From positions 1 through 62,764 of the forward strand of contig JACKOY010000025.1 of NCBI GenBank assembly GCA_024233935.1: a DNA stretch of 62,764 nucleotides, read 5' to 3'. The notes under the pieces are model-generated. The model saw only the letters and a program-made list of their open reading frames with translations, did not search any database and was not told the DNA's origin. This document shows positions 17,071-25,324 of this stretch, one piece after another. A program made the translations under genes and the position numbers. Numbering within the stretch: position 1 is the first letter of the stretch; each line of letters begins with the position of its first letter. Origin of the DNA: Spirochaetales bacterium. Its GTDB lineage: Bacteria; Spirochaetota; Leptospiria; Leptospirales; Leptonemataceae.

Positions 17071-18380
17071 CCCACCACGTCCATAAAGGCGCTGACCGAA
17101 AATACGGCGCGACCCGGGCCTGGTTCTCCATAACCGGGAGGGACCGGCAGACTGTACTTTTCGAAGGTCGCTTTCCAGACCGAGAGCAGTTCACAGAAGT
17201 ATTCCAGCGGCGGATGCTCCTGAGGCGCGATGGTTGTCAGGGTCGTGAAGGGCTCCGGACACCAGGTCGTGAAGCGCGGCACAACGCCGTGACTCATGAA
17301 GAAATCGAGACCCTCTCTCGTGGACCGGATGGCCTCGTCGATGGTCGAAAACCCATACGGTTTCGAGAGCTCCACACCGCCAACGAAGTTTGGAATCACG
17401 CAGGATGGCCCAAATATTTCGGCGGCCTGAACGATGCGGCGCATCCAGGTTTCCCGTCCCACGAATCGGGCCTTGCCGGGACATAGAAGATCGAACAAGC
17501 GCTCATCCCAGACTTCGTAGTTGGGATGGTAAATGCGGATGCCCGCGTCACGAAACCGCACGAGCTCGTCGGGTTCCCAGGCCTGGGTAACAATCTTGCC
17601 CATCCAGCGGCCAGGAAATTTTTCCTCAATACCGCGCGCGTAGTCGAAGTAGAAGTCGGTTTCTTTCTTCCCGCGCAGGTCCTTGACGACCGAACCACCG
17701 GTGATTGTGTAAACCTGCGCGGTCGTGTCTTCCTGATCGATCCAGGCCAGCACCTCGAGTATTTCCTCAAGTGATTTGACGCCGGTGTAAGGACGCCCCT
17801 GGGCCTTTTGCTGGCGGTAGTTGTGGTTGATATCACAGAAAGCGCACTCTTCCTCTTTTCCAAAATACTGGCAGTTGCGAAACACCGTGAGGTAGATCAA
17901 ATAGCCCCACTCGATAACCGGCGCGATTTCACCCGGGCTCTTGCCGGCCGAAGTCCGGTGCGCATAGAAGGCCGGCACAGGCGGAAACTCGACCTCACCC
18001 AGCTCGACATCGCCGAGGAATACAGCCGGACCACGTTCGGTTGCTTTCACCCGGTACGGAGAGCCCGGATTCACGCGGACCGAAACGACCGTTGGAGCCA
18101 GCTCGAAATGACCGCCCCGTAAGCGGATCTCTTCGGGGATCCGAAAGCGAATCTGCTCGTCCTGCTCGCCCAGCGGGACATGGTCGAAGGTGAAGATAAA
18201 GTAATCCTTTTCCTTAAAGGAAGCGCCCCCGAGGGATGCCGCGTCGAACGCCATGCCCAGACGCAACAGATCCTGCTTCACAATTGCTTCGGCCGGGAGG
18301 TTTGGGTACCGCGCGACCAGCTCTTCCAGTTCCTGAAGGGTCGTTGGCACGGTGACGGGCAGATTTCGGGTCTCTTTCAT
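17040..18380 (-). CDS. Radical SAM protein with unusual CX8CX2C motif
   Basis: This is a 446-residue protein. I start it at the ATG at 18380, preceded by GGAGGGAG; the frame runs to 18779 but that part lies over lspA and lacks protein character. Residues about 1-145 form an N-terminal domain of mixed strands. The cluster motif is CQYFGKEEECAFCDINHNYR (near 165-185), spaced C-x8-C-x2-C instead of the usual C-x3-C-x2-C. Later features include ITGGSVVKDL (a GGE-like SAM-binding segment), a conserved HPNYEVWDERLF and IPNFVGGVE, consistent with a TIM-barrel radical SAM fold. The reaction and substrate are unknown. It is divergent from lspA with a 133-base gap. Confidence 0.85.
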   Translation of the reverse strand: MKETRNLPVTVPTTLQELEELVARYPNLPAEAIVKQDLLRLGMAFDAASLGGASFKEKDYFIFTFDHVPLGEQDEQIRFRIPEEIRLRGGHFELAPTVVSVRVNPGSPYRVKATERGPAVFLGDVELGEVEFPPVPAFYAHRTSAGKSPGEIAPVIEWGYLIYLTVFRNCQYFGKEEECAFCDINHNYRQQKAQGRPYTGVKSLEEILEVLAWIDQEDTTAQVYTITGGSVVKDLRGKKETDFYFDYARGIEEKFPGRWMGKIVTQAWEPDELVRFRDAGIRIYHPNYEVWDERLFDLLCPGKARFVGRETWMRRIVQAAEIFGPSCVIPNFVGGVELSKPYGFSTIDEAIRSTREGLDFFMSHGVVPRFTTWCPEPFTTLTTIAPQEHPPLEYFCELLSVWKATFEKYSLPVPPGYGEPGPGRAVFSVSAFMDVVGYEGRASQRD

Positions 18381-18513
18381 GCGGAGCGCTCCCTCCAGAA
18401 AAAGCAGGGTGGGCGTCGCGGACAACCAGTTCTCCGGATTCGGGCCATTTCGCCAGGGGCGTGGCTTGACACAAGAGGGCAATGCGGGTCCGTTGTCCTG
18501 AGCCAACGCCCCT

Positions 18514-19221
18514 ATGACGATTCTGAGTCGCCTGTTTACCTTCCCGGTCCCTTTCCTGCGCGCTTTCCCTCCGGTTTGGTTGGCCCTCTTTCTGAGCCTG
18601 GTCAGCGCCGACCTCATTTCCAAGAAACTGGTCACGGAAAGCCTGAACTTCCACCTTTCGCCCGAGCAACACCGCTTGATCACAAATCCGGTGGAAAGCG
18701 ACGCGCTTCTGGACGGGCGACCACGCATTGATGTACTGGGGCCCGACGGGGATTGGATCAAGCTCCGCCTGGTGTTCAACGACCGCTTCGTTTTCGGCGC
18801 CGGGCCGTCAGCCCCGGTGGTCGGTTTTTTTCTGACCCTTATCGCGACCTTGCTCCTGTTGGCTTACCGCTGGCACAACTACGACGTAGGACATTCGTTG
18901 GCCTGGTTGTTCGTGTTTTCCGGGGCGCTTGGCAACCTGATCGACAAGATGTTTCTCAAGAGCCTGGCGAGCCGGGAGTGGGTGCTGGGCCTGACTCCCC
19001 GGCCGGGCCATGTGGGCGGCGTGGTCGATTTTGTGGAATGCATCTGGTTTGGCTGGGATAGCATGCGGGACGTCTTCGGACTCAATTGGCTGGCCTGGCG
19101 GAGCTGGCCGACCTTCAACCTGGCTGACAGCCTGATCGTGGTTGGGATTTGCCTCCTGATCCTGACGATGAGCGAACGTCGCATTGCTTCGGAAACGAAA
19201 GAGGCGCCCGGCTCTCCCTGA
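18514..19221 (+). CDS. lspA: Lipoprotein signal peptidase (signal peptidase II)
   Basis: This is a 235-residue inner-membrane aspartic protease that cleaves prolipoprotein signals before the lipidated cysteine. Four membrane spans are visible. The two catalytic-aspartate blocks are present: SGALGNLIDK with HVGGVVDFV, and WPTFNLADS. It is longer than E. coli LspA (164 residues). The extra sequence lies between spans 1 and 2 (PEQHRL, LLDGRPRIDVLGPDG), a periplasmic insertion. The window encodes many lipoproteins, which would be substrates. A TTGACA at 18466-18471 could be a -35 element, though the -10 is weak. The sigma factor gene follows 23 bases later, suggesting co-transcription. Confidence 0.9.
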   Translation: MTILSRLFTFPVPFLRAFPPVWLALFLSLVSADLISKKLVTESLNFHLSPEQHRLITNPVESDALLDGRPRIDVLGPDGDWIKLRLVFNDRFVFGAGPSAPVVGFFLTLIATLLLLAYRWHNYDVGHSLAWLFVFSGALGNLIDKMFLKSLASREWVLGLTPRPGHVGGVVDFVECIWFGWDSMRDVFGLNWLAWRSWPTFNLADSLIVVGICLLILTMSERRIASETKEAPGSP

Positions 19222-19244
19222 CTGCCGGCGTTCCCCGGAAACGG

Positions 19245-19829
19245 ATGGAAAAGGCTGAACAAAGAGATCGGGAGCGGGCCTTAATTGACCGCATCCAGAA
19301 GGGCGACGCCGACGCCTACATGGATCTGGTGGGCGAATATCGCATCCGGCTCTTCCGGAAGGCGTGCTCGATCGTTGGGGAGCCGGAAGACGCAGAAGAT
19401 GTGCTCCAGGATGCCCTGGTCACGGCTTACCGCGCCCTGCCCCGGTTCCGGGGCGAAAGCGGAATCTACACCTGGCTCTATCGAATCGTTGTAAACAAGT
19501 GCCGGGATTTTCTGCGATCCCGAAAAAGTAATCCCAGCGATCCAGTTGATCCCGGGCAGACCGTGATTATGGACGATCGCATCAACGTGGAAAAAAATCT
19601 CGAACTTTCGGATGATGCGGGCTATCTAATTGCAAAAATAAACGAACTCGATGACAAGTACCGCGAGATACTCGTCAACAGATACTACGACGAAATGTCT
19701 TACGAGGAGATAGCCGACCTTATTCAGGTCAACATCGGAACAGTCAAAAGCCGACTATTCAAAGCGCGAGAGCTCCTGAAGCGATCCATTATTCGGAACG
19801 GCCGCGGCGAGGAATACTTCTCTTTTTGA
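19245..19829 (+). CDS. ECF-type RNA polymerase sigma factor
   Basis: This is a 194-residue sigma-70 group 4 factor. Region 2 is at about 20-85 (YMDLVGEYRIRLF, EDAEDVLQDALVTAYRALPRF, YTWLYRIVVNKCRDFLR). Region 4 is at about 130-185 (DKYREILVNRYYDEMSYEEI, GTVKSRLFKARELLK). I use the ATG at 19245; an in-frame upstream ATG at 19149 lies inside lspA. It directs RNA polymerase to a small regulon, usually envelope or oxidative stress. The next gene, 20 bases downstream, encodes a membrane protein placed where an anti-sigma factor normally lies. No obvious ECF promoter of the GAAC/TC type is seen before the operon. Confidence 0.92.
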   Translation: MEKAEQRDRERALIDRIQKGDADAYMDLVGEYRIRLFRKACSIVGEPEDAEDVLQDALVTAYRALPRFRGESGIYTWLYRIVVNKCRDFLRSRKSNPSDPVDPGQTVIMDDRINVEKNLELSDDAGYLIAKINELDDKYREILVNRYYDEMSYEEIADLIQVNIGTVKSRLFKARELLKRSIIRNGRGEEYFSF

Positions 19830-19849
19830 TAAGTGGTCAGGATTCGAAC

Positions 19850-20644
19850 ATGAGCACACACAAACACAGCTCGCGCGACTACATTGAGGACCCCGACCTG
19901 GAACTGGACCGGGAAGCCGAATCCCTGCTCTCGGAGGAGGAGCGCGAATCGGCTCGCCGCCACCGGCACCTGGATCGCAATCTGTTTGCCGGTCTGCGCG
20001 AAGTTGCGCGCCAGGTGGATGCACGCTTTCCGGAACCCGATGCCTTTGTAACCCGCCTGCGCAACGAAATTGCTGCTATCGACCGGAGCCGTAACCAATC
20101 CGAACCGATCCTCGGTGCATTGCGCCGGGAAAGAATCGTCCGTTTCCTCAAGGAACGATTCCTGAGAGGCGATCTGGCGCCGTTACGCTGGGGCGCGGTG
20201 GCTGTATTGGCCTTTGTTGTGGCAACGCCGATCCTGCTCCGGCAGGAAGCCGTCATGACCGACTCCTACGGCTTTAAGATGGGGCCGGAATCGGCCATGC
20301 TTGAGGCCCCCTCCTCTCCAGAAGAGCGGCCCGTGGCCCCGGCAGCAAATGGGGCCGAACGGCAGGAACGTGAAACCGGGACTGTGGAAGGCGCCCGTCA
20401 GCGGAATTTTCAGCTGAGCGACGAGGCGGAGGACTTCGCAAATGACGATTCTCCGGGCAACGCAGACAGCCCGGCGTCGGAACAGCGTGCCCGGGAACTG
20501 GAACGCCGGATTGCGGCCACCTCGGATCTTGAGGAAAAGGTGCGCCTGCTGGAACAGTTGCGTGTTCACTACGAAATCAGCGATCAGCCGGAACGGGCGC
20601 GCGAAGTCCAGGTTCGCATCGAACACCTAACGGATTCCCCGTAA
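19850..20644 (+). CDS. Putative anti-sigma factor, single-pass membrane protein
   Basis: This is a 264-residue protein with one hydrophobic segment (WGAVAVLAFVVATPILL, about residues 118-134). The N-terminal 115 residues are highly charged and helical, with many Glu and Arg. The C-terminal region is acidic and ends in a coiled-coil stretch (about 215-260, AREL-ERRIAATSDLEEK). The position after the ECF sigma gene and the topology (N-terminus in, C-terminus out) fit an anti-sigma factor. However, it contains no cysteine at all, so it is not a zinc-type (HxxxCxxC) anti-sigma domain. The ATG at 19850 is used; a TTG at 19826 would overlap the sigma stop by 4 bases. The function is inferred from context. 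Confidence 0.65.
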   Translation: MSTHKHSSRDYIEDPDLELDREAESLLSEEERESARRHRHLDRNLFAGLREVARQVDARFPEPDAFVTRLRNEIAAIDRSRNQSEPILGALRRERIVRFLKERFLRGDLAPLRWGAVAVLAFVVATPILLRQEAVMTDSYGFKMGPESAMLEAPSSPEERPVAPAANGAERQERETGTVEGARQRNFQLSDEAEDFANDDSPGNADSPASEQRARELERRIAATSDLEEKVRLLEQLRVHYEISDQPERAREVQVRIEHLTDSP

Positions 20645-20689
20645 GTTTCACCCAATTTTCTGCGCAACGAATCGGGAATCGGCGACCCC

Positions 20690-20711
20690 TTCCATGTATG
20701 AATACATGGAA
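20690..20711. promoter_or_regulatory. 22-bp inverted repeat over the start codon of the DUF1564-like gene
   Basis: Arms TTCCATGTAT (20690-20699) and ATACATGGAA (20702-20711) are perfectly complementary around a 2-base centre (GA). The ATG at 20698 lies in the left arm. It could be an operator for the protein itself, whose N-terminus looks like a ribbon-helix-helix DNA-binding fold, or an mRNA hairpin that hides the start codon. Confidence 0.65.
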
Positions 20712-21207
20712 ACGAAAGACTTCGGAACCTTCTGAAGCCAGAGCAAGCTTGCTGATTCCGGCCCGCCTGGAATCGGACGTACTGACTTTGATGCAACTCC
20801 ACGGCGGACTACGAGGCCTTCTTGGCCTGCTCCTGCGACGGCATGGGATGAAGGCGCGCCAGGTCGCCCTGACCCTGCCCCAACGCATTACCACCCGTTA
20901 CCAGAGTCAGGGGCAGGATTTGCAAAAGCGGCATTTTCGGGCGGTGGGGCACGAGTGGGCGTGGGTCAAGTGTTTGGCCCACGCTTCGGGTGTTTCGATC
21001 TGCATGCTCGTGATCATAATGATTCAACTTGAGCTGGCAGAAACACCCGCGGACCAGGATAGGGACGGAACTCTGCTCCCCTGGAGGCGCGTAGAGCACC
21101 GCGAGTGGGTGAACCTAGAGCGCCAAGCGCTCTATCGGGTGGGCCGTTTGCACAAGAACGCACCGGCTGGGGGAAAACGCGCAAAAAGGCGCTCCCGAGC
21201 AGCCTAG
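20698..21207 (+). CDS. DUF1564-like protein with ribbon-helix-helix-like N-terminus
   Basis: This is a 169-residue protein. Residues about 15-55 (SLLIPARLESDVLTLMQLHG, then RGLLGLLLRRHG) suggest a beta strand followed by two helices, as in ribbon-helix-helix repressors. The middle (YQSQGQDLQKRHFRA, about 68-82) and the hydrophobic segment GVSICMLVIIMIQLEL match my memory of the Leptospira-associated DUF1564 family. The last 55 residues are basic and poorly conserved in appearance. The family function is unknown. A 22-bp inverted repeat covers the start codon, which suggests autoregulation. The stop codon overlaps the stop of the convergent nnrS gene (shared CTAG, 21204-21207). Confidence 0.65.
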   Translation: MNTWKRKTSEPSEARASLLIPARLESDVLTLMQLHGGLRGLLGLLLRRHGMKARQVALTLPQRITTRYQSQGQDLQKRHFRAVGHEWAWVKCLAHASGVSICMLVIIMIQLELAETPADQDRDGTLLPWRRVEHREWVNLERQALYRVGRLHKNAPAGGKRAKRRSRAA

Positions 21208-22406
21208 ACCGAACTGACCGACCGCACCTGGCCCGACCGCTTCGACGAATCCCCTGGACTTCGCGGGCCCTGCCTTGCCCGGACCAGCGTCCAGAACAGG
21301 CCGGCACACCAGAGACCCAATCCGAAAAGCCAGAGCAAAGCGGCGATCTGGATGTGGATCCAGTACGAACGGAGCAGAAAGGCGGTCACGCGGGTCCAGA
21401 GCGCCAGGTGCAGCACGCTGAACGCACCCGCAAACCAGAAAGCGCGAAGCTCTGCAGCAACGGCGCCGACCCGACTCAAATAGACGCGCCCGACCACGAC
21501 CATGGTCACCAATCCAAATCCGGCAAGGAGCCCGATATGACTCAAATGCACAAAATATTCCGGAAAGAACGGCAGGATAAAATGACCGAACACTGCCGTC
21601 AAAAGCGACGCTTTTAGAAAAAAAGTCACAACGCCGCGCCGGCCGCTTCGATCAAAAAGCATCCAGCCATTCCAGGCCACAAACAAAAGCAAAACCGCAC
21701 GCAGTCCGAGAGCGAAAGGAAGCAGCGAATCGTGTGCAGAAACAAAACTGGCCGCGAGCCCGAAAGCAACCAATGGCGCAGTGCGAGCCGAGGCCTGCAA
21801 GCGCTGCCTCCAGACGCGCAGTCGGTCCGGGCGCATCGTAGAGAGGGTAAGCATGGGAAACATCGCCTGACCAAAACCGCAAATCAACAGCCAGAAGAAA
21901 CCGTGGTGAAAGCACTGCACACCCAACCCCTCCCAGAACGACGGGACCAGACCCAGGGCCACGAACAGACGCATAAGACTGCCGGAAAGCCCCAGCAGCA
22001 GGCCGGCGATCAAAAAGGGGGCGATCCGCAACCGGGGGAGAGCGACGAGCAGACCGCGACTGAACGCGTAAGCAATCAGACCTGATATCAGCCCGGCGTT
22101 CAGCGCGAGAAAGATCAGACGGGCTTGAAAGAGGAAGGCCCCAAAAAGGCCGAGCACCCAAACAAGAAACCCCAGAACGATAGCGATGCCGGGAGGCTGC
22201 CCACCGCGATGCAAGAAGCGATGCAAGTTCGTTAGCAGAAAGCCGGTCGCAATCGGAAGCAAAAAGCCGCTGATCATCAGCTCTTTGTGCCAGAGCAGGG
22301 CCAATACCGGAGGCTGCTCCAGCCAGAGAGCCCCGCCCAGAGCCGCGCCGAAGATCCCGATCGGAAAGAAAAACAGATAGGGACTGTTTCGCAGATAGTG
22401 CAGCAT
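21204..22406 (-). CDS. nnrS: NnrS family haem/copper membrane protein
   Basis: This is a 400-residue protein with about twelve membrane spans, the normal size and topology for NnrS. The signature WHKELMISGFLLPIATGFLLTN-type segment (near 40-62) matches the family's WHxHEMLFGF...GFLLTA block, and histidines recur in membrane segments (FHHGFF, HLSHIGLL). NnrS proteins protect against nitrosative stress and accompany nitrite and nitric oxide reductases (established for Rhodobacter and Vibrio). The ATG at 22406 is used; a TTG at 22412 is an alternative. It is the last gene of the nirK-nirV-SCO-nnrS operon, 13 bases after the SCO stop. Confidence 0.85.
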   Translation of the reverse strand: MLHYLRNSPYLFFFPIGIFGAALGGALWLEQPPVLALLWHKELMISGFLLPIATGFLLTNLHRFLHRGGQPPGIAIVLGFLVWVLGLFGAFLFQARLIFLALNAGLISGLIAYAFSRGLLVALPRLRIAPFLIAGLLLGLSGSLMRLFVALGLVPSFWEGLGVQCFHHGFFWLLICGFGQAMFPMLTLSTMRPDRLRVWRQRLQASARTAPLVAFGLAASFVSAHDSLLPFALGLRAVLLLFVAWNGWMLFDRSGRRGVVTFFLKASLLTAVFGHFILPFFPEYFVHLSHIGLLAGFGLVTMVVVGRVYLSRVGAVAAELRAFWFAGAFSVLHLALWTRVTAFLLRSYWIHIQIAALLWLFGLGLWCAGLFWTLVRARQGPRSPGDSSKRSGQVRSVSSV

Positions 22407-22419
22407 CCGCAAGCGTGTC

Positions 22420-23007
22420 TCAGAAAAGCTCTTCGTACTCTTCCACGAAATCGTCGGCCTGAGTGATCAGACCCACGTGTTCCATACGGGGCACTCCGTT
22501 GGCGTCCAGAACAATCACTTTGCTCGTATGCACATACTCAGAGTCCGGAGTCTGGCGGTACTGATAGCCAAGAACGGCCGCGAGTTCCCGCACACGCGCA
22601 GATTCTCCGGTGAGCAGTGTCCAGTCCCCTTCGATGTCGTGCCGGCCCGCGAAGGCGGCCAGCTCGTCGGGACGATCATACTCCGGATCAATGCTCACCG
22701 CCACAAAATGCGGCTTCGCGTTGGCCGGCAGGGCGCCCTGAACACGTTGCATGTCCGCCACAATACGCGGGCAAACCTGCGGGCAACGCGTATAGATCAT
22801 CGCAAATACAACCGGCCGGCCGCGAAACTCCACCAGTTGGTGTGGAAGGCCATTCTGATCGAGAAACGTTGCGTCCAGATGGTAGAGCGACTCTCCTGGC
22901 AGGGGACCACTGCTATCATAATTACGTTCGCCGACATCGCAAGCGCTCAAAGCGAGCAGCAGAGCAGCCATCAGAATCCGATACGTTCTGGGTCCAGGCA
23001 CGGTCAT
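22420..23007 (-). CDS. SCO1/SenC copper-delivery lipoprotein
   Basis: This is a 195-residue thioredoxin-fold protein. The signal ends with lipobox ALSAC, so the mature protein should be lipid-anchored in the periplasm. The copper-binding CPQVCP (CxxxC) and the partner histidine in YVHTSKVIVLD are present, with the family signature VFAMIYTRCPQVCP and VSIDPEYDRP. SCO proteins load copper into CuA or other cupro-enzymes; here the likely client is the NirK encoded in the same operon (inference). The ATG at 23007 overlaps the nirV stop by 4 bases (ATGA) and has GAGGGA upstream, so translation is coupled. Confidence 0.92.
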   Translation of the reverse strand: MTVPGPRTYRILMAALLLALSACDVGERNYDSSGPLPGESLYHLDATFLDQNGLPHQLVEFRGRPVVFAMIYTRCPQVCPRIVADMQRVQGALPANAKPHFVAVSIDPEYDRPDELAAFAGRHDIEGDWTLLTGESARVRELAAVLGYQYRQTPDSEYVHTSKVIVLDANGVPRMEHVGLITQADDFVEEYEELF

Positions 23008-23792
23008 AGGTCCCTCGCGCAACGAAATCCGAGGTTCGGCGCCGTCGAAGCGGCCCGCAGACTGCTACGATACGCGTAACGCATAAAGGCCGCATAATCT
23101 GAAGGATCACGCGATTGGGACGAAGCCCCCCCGCAAAACAGATTTCGTTCGAGCTCACTATCTCCACGGGAATCACCGGTCACGGTTGACTGATTAAAAT
23201 CGAGAACCCACTCCCAGATAAGGCCATGCATGTCGTAGAGTCCCAGCCGATTCAGATATGTGCTGCGAACCGCCGGAAGGCGAGCCGGGTTGGGGGACGC
23301 GTACCATTGCAGGATACGCGTTGCAAACGCCGCTTCGGACTCGTTGGGATACAAAACGTCGCGCGCGGCCGCCGCCCGCTCCCATTCATCGAGTGTGGGC
23401 AGGCGCTTGCCGACCCACTCGCAATAGGCCCGGGCCGCAAACCAGGAAACGTGAACAGCAGGCGCATTGGCATCGGCGGAATCAAGGGATTGCAAATAGC
23501 GCTGATCTGCAAACACCGCCGGCACCTGACCCCGTTGCCAGCGTTCATTCTCAGCCAGAAAATTCCGGAAGGCGCCCACGGTAACCGCGTTGCGATCCAT
23601 CTGAAACGCCGGAACCGGCCGCGGTGGAGCCGAGGGGCCTTCGAGAAACGGAACAAACGTGCCGGACGGAATGCGTACCATTCCGTCCGGCTGCTGGGCA
23701 AATGAGGGCGCCACAGCGAAGGCCGCCACGGCCAGCAACATGCTTACCGCCAACCATCGGCGTTCCTGGGCTTGTTGGGCTTCCCTCATCAT
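23004..23792 (-). CDS. nirV: NirV-like formylglycine-generating-enzyme-family protein
   Basis: This is a 262-residue exported protein (signal ending SFAQQ, about residue 34) with an FGE-sulfatase/SUMF1 domain. Features seen are MVRIPSGTF at the start of the domain, DRNAVTVGAFRNFL, VSWFAARAYCEWVGKRLPT, LYDMHGLIWEWV and the C-terminal LGFRCARDL. It is placed directly after nirK, as is nirV in Rhodobacter and rhizobial nir operons, which encodes the same fold. The biochemical role of NirV is not settled; it probably helps maturation or stability of NirK. The start at 23792 has GGAGG 5-6 bases upstream. It lies 15 bases after the nirK stop and overlaps the SCO start. Confidence 0.88.
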   Translation of the reverse strand: MMREAQQAQERRWLAVSMLLAVAAFAVAPSFAQQPDGMVRIPSGTFVPFLEGPSAPPRPVPAFQMDRNAVTVGAFRNFLAENERWQRGQVPAVFADQRYLQSLDSADANAPAVHVSWFAARAYCEWVGKRLPTLDEWERAAAARDVLYPNESEAAFATRILQWYASPNPARLPAVRSTYLNRLGLYDMHGLIWEWVLDFNQSTVTGDSRGDSELERNLFCGGASSQSRDPSDYAAFMRYAYRSSLRAASTAPNLGFRCARDL

Positions 23793-23807
23793 TCTTGACC
23801 TCCGGGC

Positions 23808-25205
23808 TTACCGGCGTCGCGCCCTGACTTCGGCCGGAGTTACCGGGCCGCCTTGATTGCCCCAGGAATTTCTCACGAAGGTCAAGACGTTTGCGATCTC
23901 TTCATCCGAAAGACCGAGCGCCGGCATGACACCGTTATAGGTCTTGCCATTCACCGTGATTTCTCCGGTCAGACCATGCACAACCGCGTCGATAGCGCGA
24001 TTCTTGTCTGCCATCAGGAAATCCGAAGCAGCCAGGGGCGGAAAGGCATTTTCGATACCCTGTCCCTGGGTCTGGTGGCAAGCAGCGCAGTTGGCCGCGT
24101 ACACCGCCGCGCCGGCCTGCATGCGCTCTTCGAATGTGCGAGCTCCGGGAGTCTGGGCCGTTTCTTCCAGGCTCTGCACAGCTCCACCTTCGGGCAGATA
24201 GATCTGATCTTCCTGCTTGCCGGAATAGATGACAAGGTCTTCCTCGCCTTCCACTTTCAGCATACCCAGAGCGCCCTTGTTAAACGTTCTGAAGATCGAA
24301 TGATCCACGAGCAGAAAGGTTCCCGGTACATCAACATCGAACTCGACGATAGCCGAACCGCCAGCTGGAACGAGAGTCGTTTGCACATTGTGCTGATTCC
24401 CGTCTGTGCCGCCCTCCTGATATACTGTGTCAAAGATCTCTCCAATAACGTGAAAAGAACTGACCAGGTTCGGCCCGCCATTGCCTACAAAGAGGCGCAC
24501 CCGCTCGCCGACCCGCGCGGTAATCGCGCGATCGTCGGCCAGACTTCCGACCGAGCCATTAAATACAACATACTCGGGCTCTTCATCGAGCGCCTTTTCC
24601 ATGTCAAAGGGTTGTAGACCCTGGCGGCCAAAACGGTCCCGGGTGTAGAATTCACTCTGCACGATGTAATACTCACGATCGACCCGGTCCAATCCGCCGG
24701 CCGGTTCCACCAGAATCAGGCCATACATGCCGTTGGCAATGTGCATACCCACCGGCGCCGTAGCACAGTGATAGATATACAGCCCCGGATTCAGGGTCTT
24801 GAAAGAAAAGACCGATGTATGTCCCGGCGCCGTAAAAGAAGACACCGCGCCGCCGCCCGGGCCGGTCACGGCGTGCAGATCGATATTGTGCGGCATCCTG
24901 CTGTCGGGATGGTTGCTCAGGTGAAACTCCACCTCGTCCCCTTCCCGCACCCGAATCATGGGCCCCGGCACTTGCCCGCCAAAAGTCCAGAATGTGTACT
25001 CGACCCCGTCGGCCAGCCGCCCCACCACCTCGCTGGTCTCCAGATTCACGATGACGTGGGCCGGCCCACGGTCTACGGGCGGGGGCACATTGGGCGCAAA
25101 GGCCAGCTCCGCCTCGATGGTTGGCTTCTCGCACGATGCAACCGCAAGCGCCACTATGGCCACCGAAAGAGCCGTCAAAAGACGATTTCCTGATATATGT
25201 TCCAT
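23808..25205 (-). CDS. nirK: Copper nitrite reductase with C-terminal cytochrome c, lipoprotein form
   Basis: This is a 465-residue periplasmic enzyme that reduces nitrite to nitric oxide. The N-terminus has lipobox AVASC, so it is probably membrane-anchored. Two cupredoxin domains (about 35-345) carry type 1/type 2 copper ligands: PHNIDLHA (His, Asp, His), IYHCATAPVGMHIANGMYG (His-Cys, His, Met), SSFHVIG and LVDHSI. The C-terminal 110 residues form a class I cytochrome c with CAACH and a distal Met candidate in GVMPALG. Such three-domain NirK forms are known from Ralstonia and Pseudoalteromonas. The haem domain presumably passes electrons to the type 1 copper. It is first in the operon; an operator-like palindrome lies between its -35 and -10. 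Confidence 0.95.
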   Translation of the reverse strand: MEHISGNRLLTALSVAIVALAVASCEKPTIEAELAFAPNVPPPVDRGPAHVIVNLETSEVVGRLADGVEYTFWTFGGQVPGPMIRVREGDEVEFHLSNHPDSRMPHNIDLHAVTGPGGGAVSSFTAPGHTSVFSFKTLNPGLYIYHCATAPVGMHIANGMYGLILVEPAGGLDRVDREYYIVQSEFYTRDRFGRQGLQPFDMEKALDEEPEYVVFNGSVGSLADDRAITARVGERVRLFVGNGGPNLVSSFHVIGEIFDTVYQEGGTDGNQHNVQTTLVPAGGSAIVEFDVDVPGTFLLVDHSIFRTFNKGALGMLKVEGEEDLVIYSGKQEDQIYLPEGGAVQSLEETAQTPGARTFEERMQAGAAVYAANCAACHQTQGQGIENAFPPLAASDFLMADKNRAIDAVVHGLTGEITVNGKTYNGVMPALGLSDEEIANVLTFVRNSWGNQGGPVTPAEVRARRR

Positions 25206-25224
25206 GGTCCTGCCTCCAAATTAA

Positions 25225-25254
25225 ACAATATCAGACTCTGGTATCTTTAATCAA
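25225..25254 (-). promoter_or_regulatory. Putative sigma-70 promoter of nirK
   Basis: On the minus strand TTGATT (25254-25249) and TATTGT (25230-25225) are separated by 18 bases, and GGAGG plus the nirK ATG follow. The spacer contains the operator-like palindrome at 25228-25245, so a bound regulator would block or remodel polymerase. Confidence 0.5.
25228..25245. promoter_or_regulatory. Operator-like element, nirK copy
   Basis: The element ATATCAGACTCTGGTATC contains half-sites ATATCAGA and TCTGGTAT around a central C; the second is the complement of ATACCAGA, so 7 of 8 positions are symmetric. It matches the porin-side copy (25315-25332) at 15 of 18 bases. Its centre lies 31 bases from the nirK start codon. 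Confidence 0.65.
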
Positions 25255-25295
25255 TCACTTTTTCAGACCCGAGCGGCTTTCGGGCACTTTTTCGT

Positions 25296-25324
25296 TTGAC
25301 TCGCGTTATTAGATATTTCATACT
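25296..25324 (+). promoter_or_regulatory. Putative sigma-70 promoter of the porin gene
   Basis: TTGACT (25296-25301) and CATACT (25319-25324) are separated by exactly 17 bases. The operator-like element overlaps the -10. AGGAG lies just before the ATG at 25354. Confidence 0.5.

Noticed and set aside
25249..25262. FNR/DNR-type box before nirK
   Set aside because: TTGAT is present but the matching ATCAA half at the correct spacing is not.
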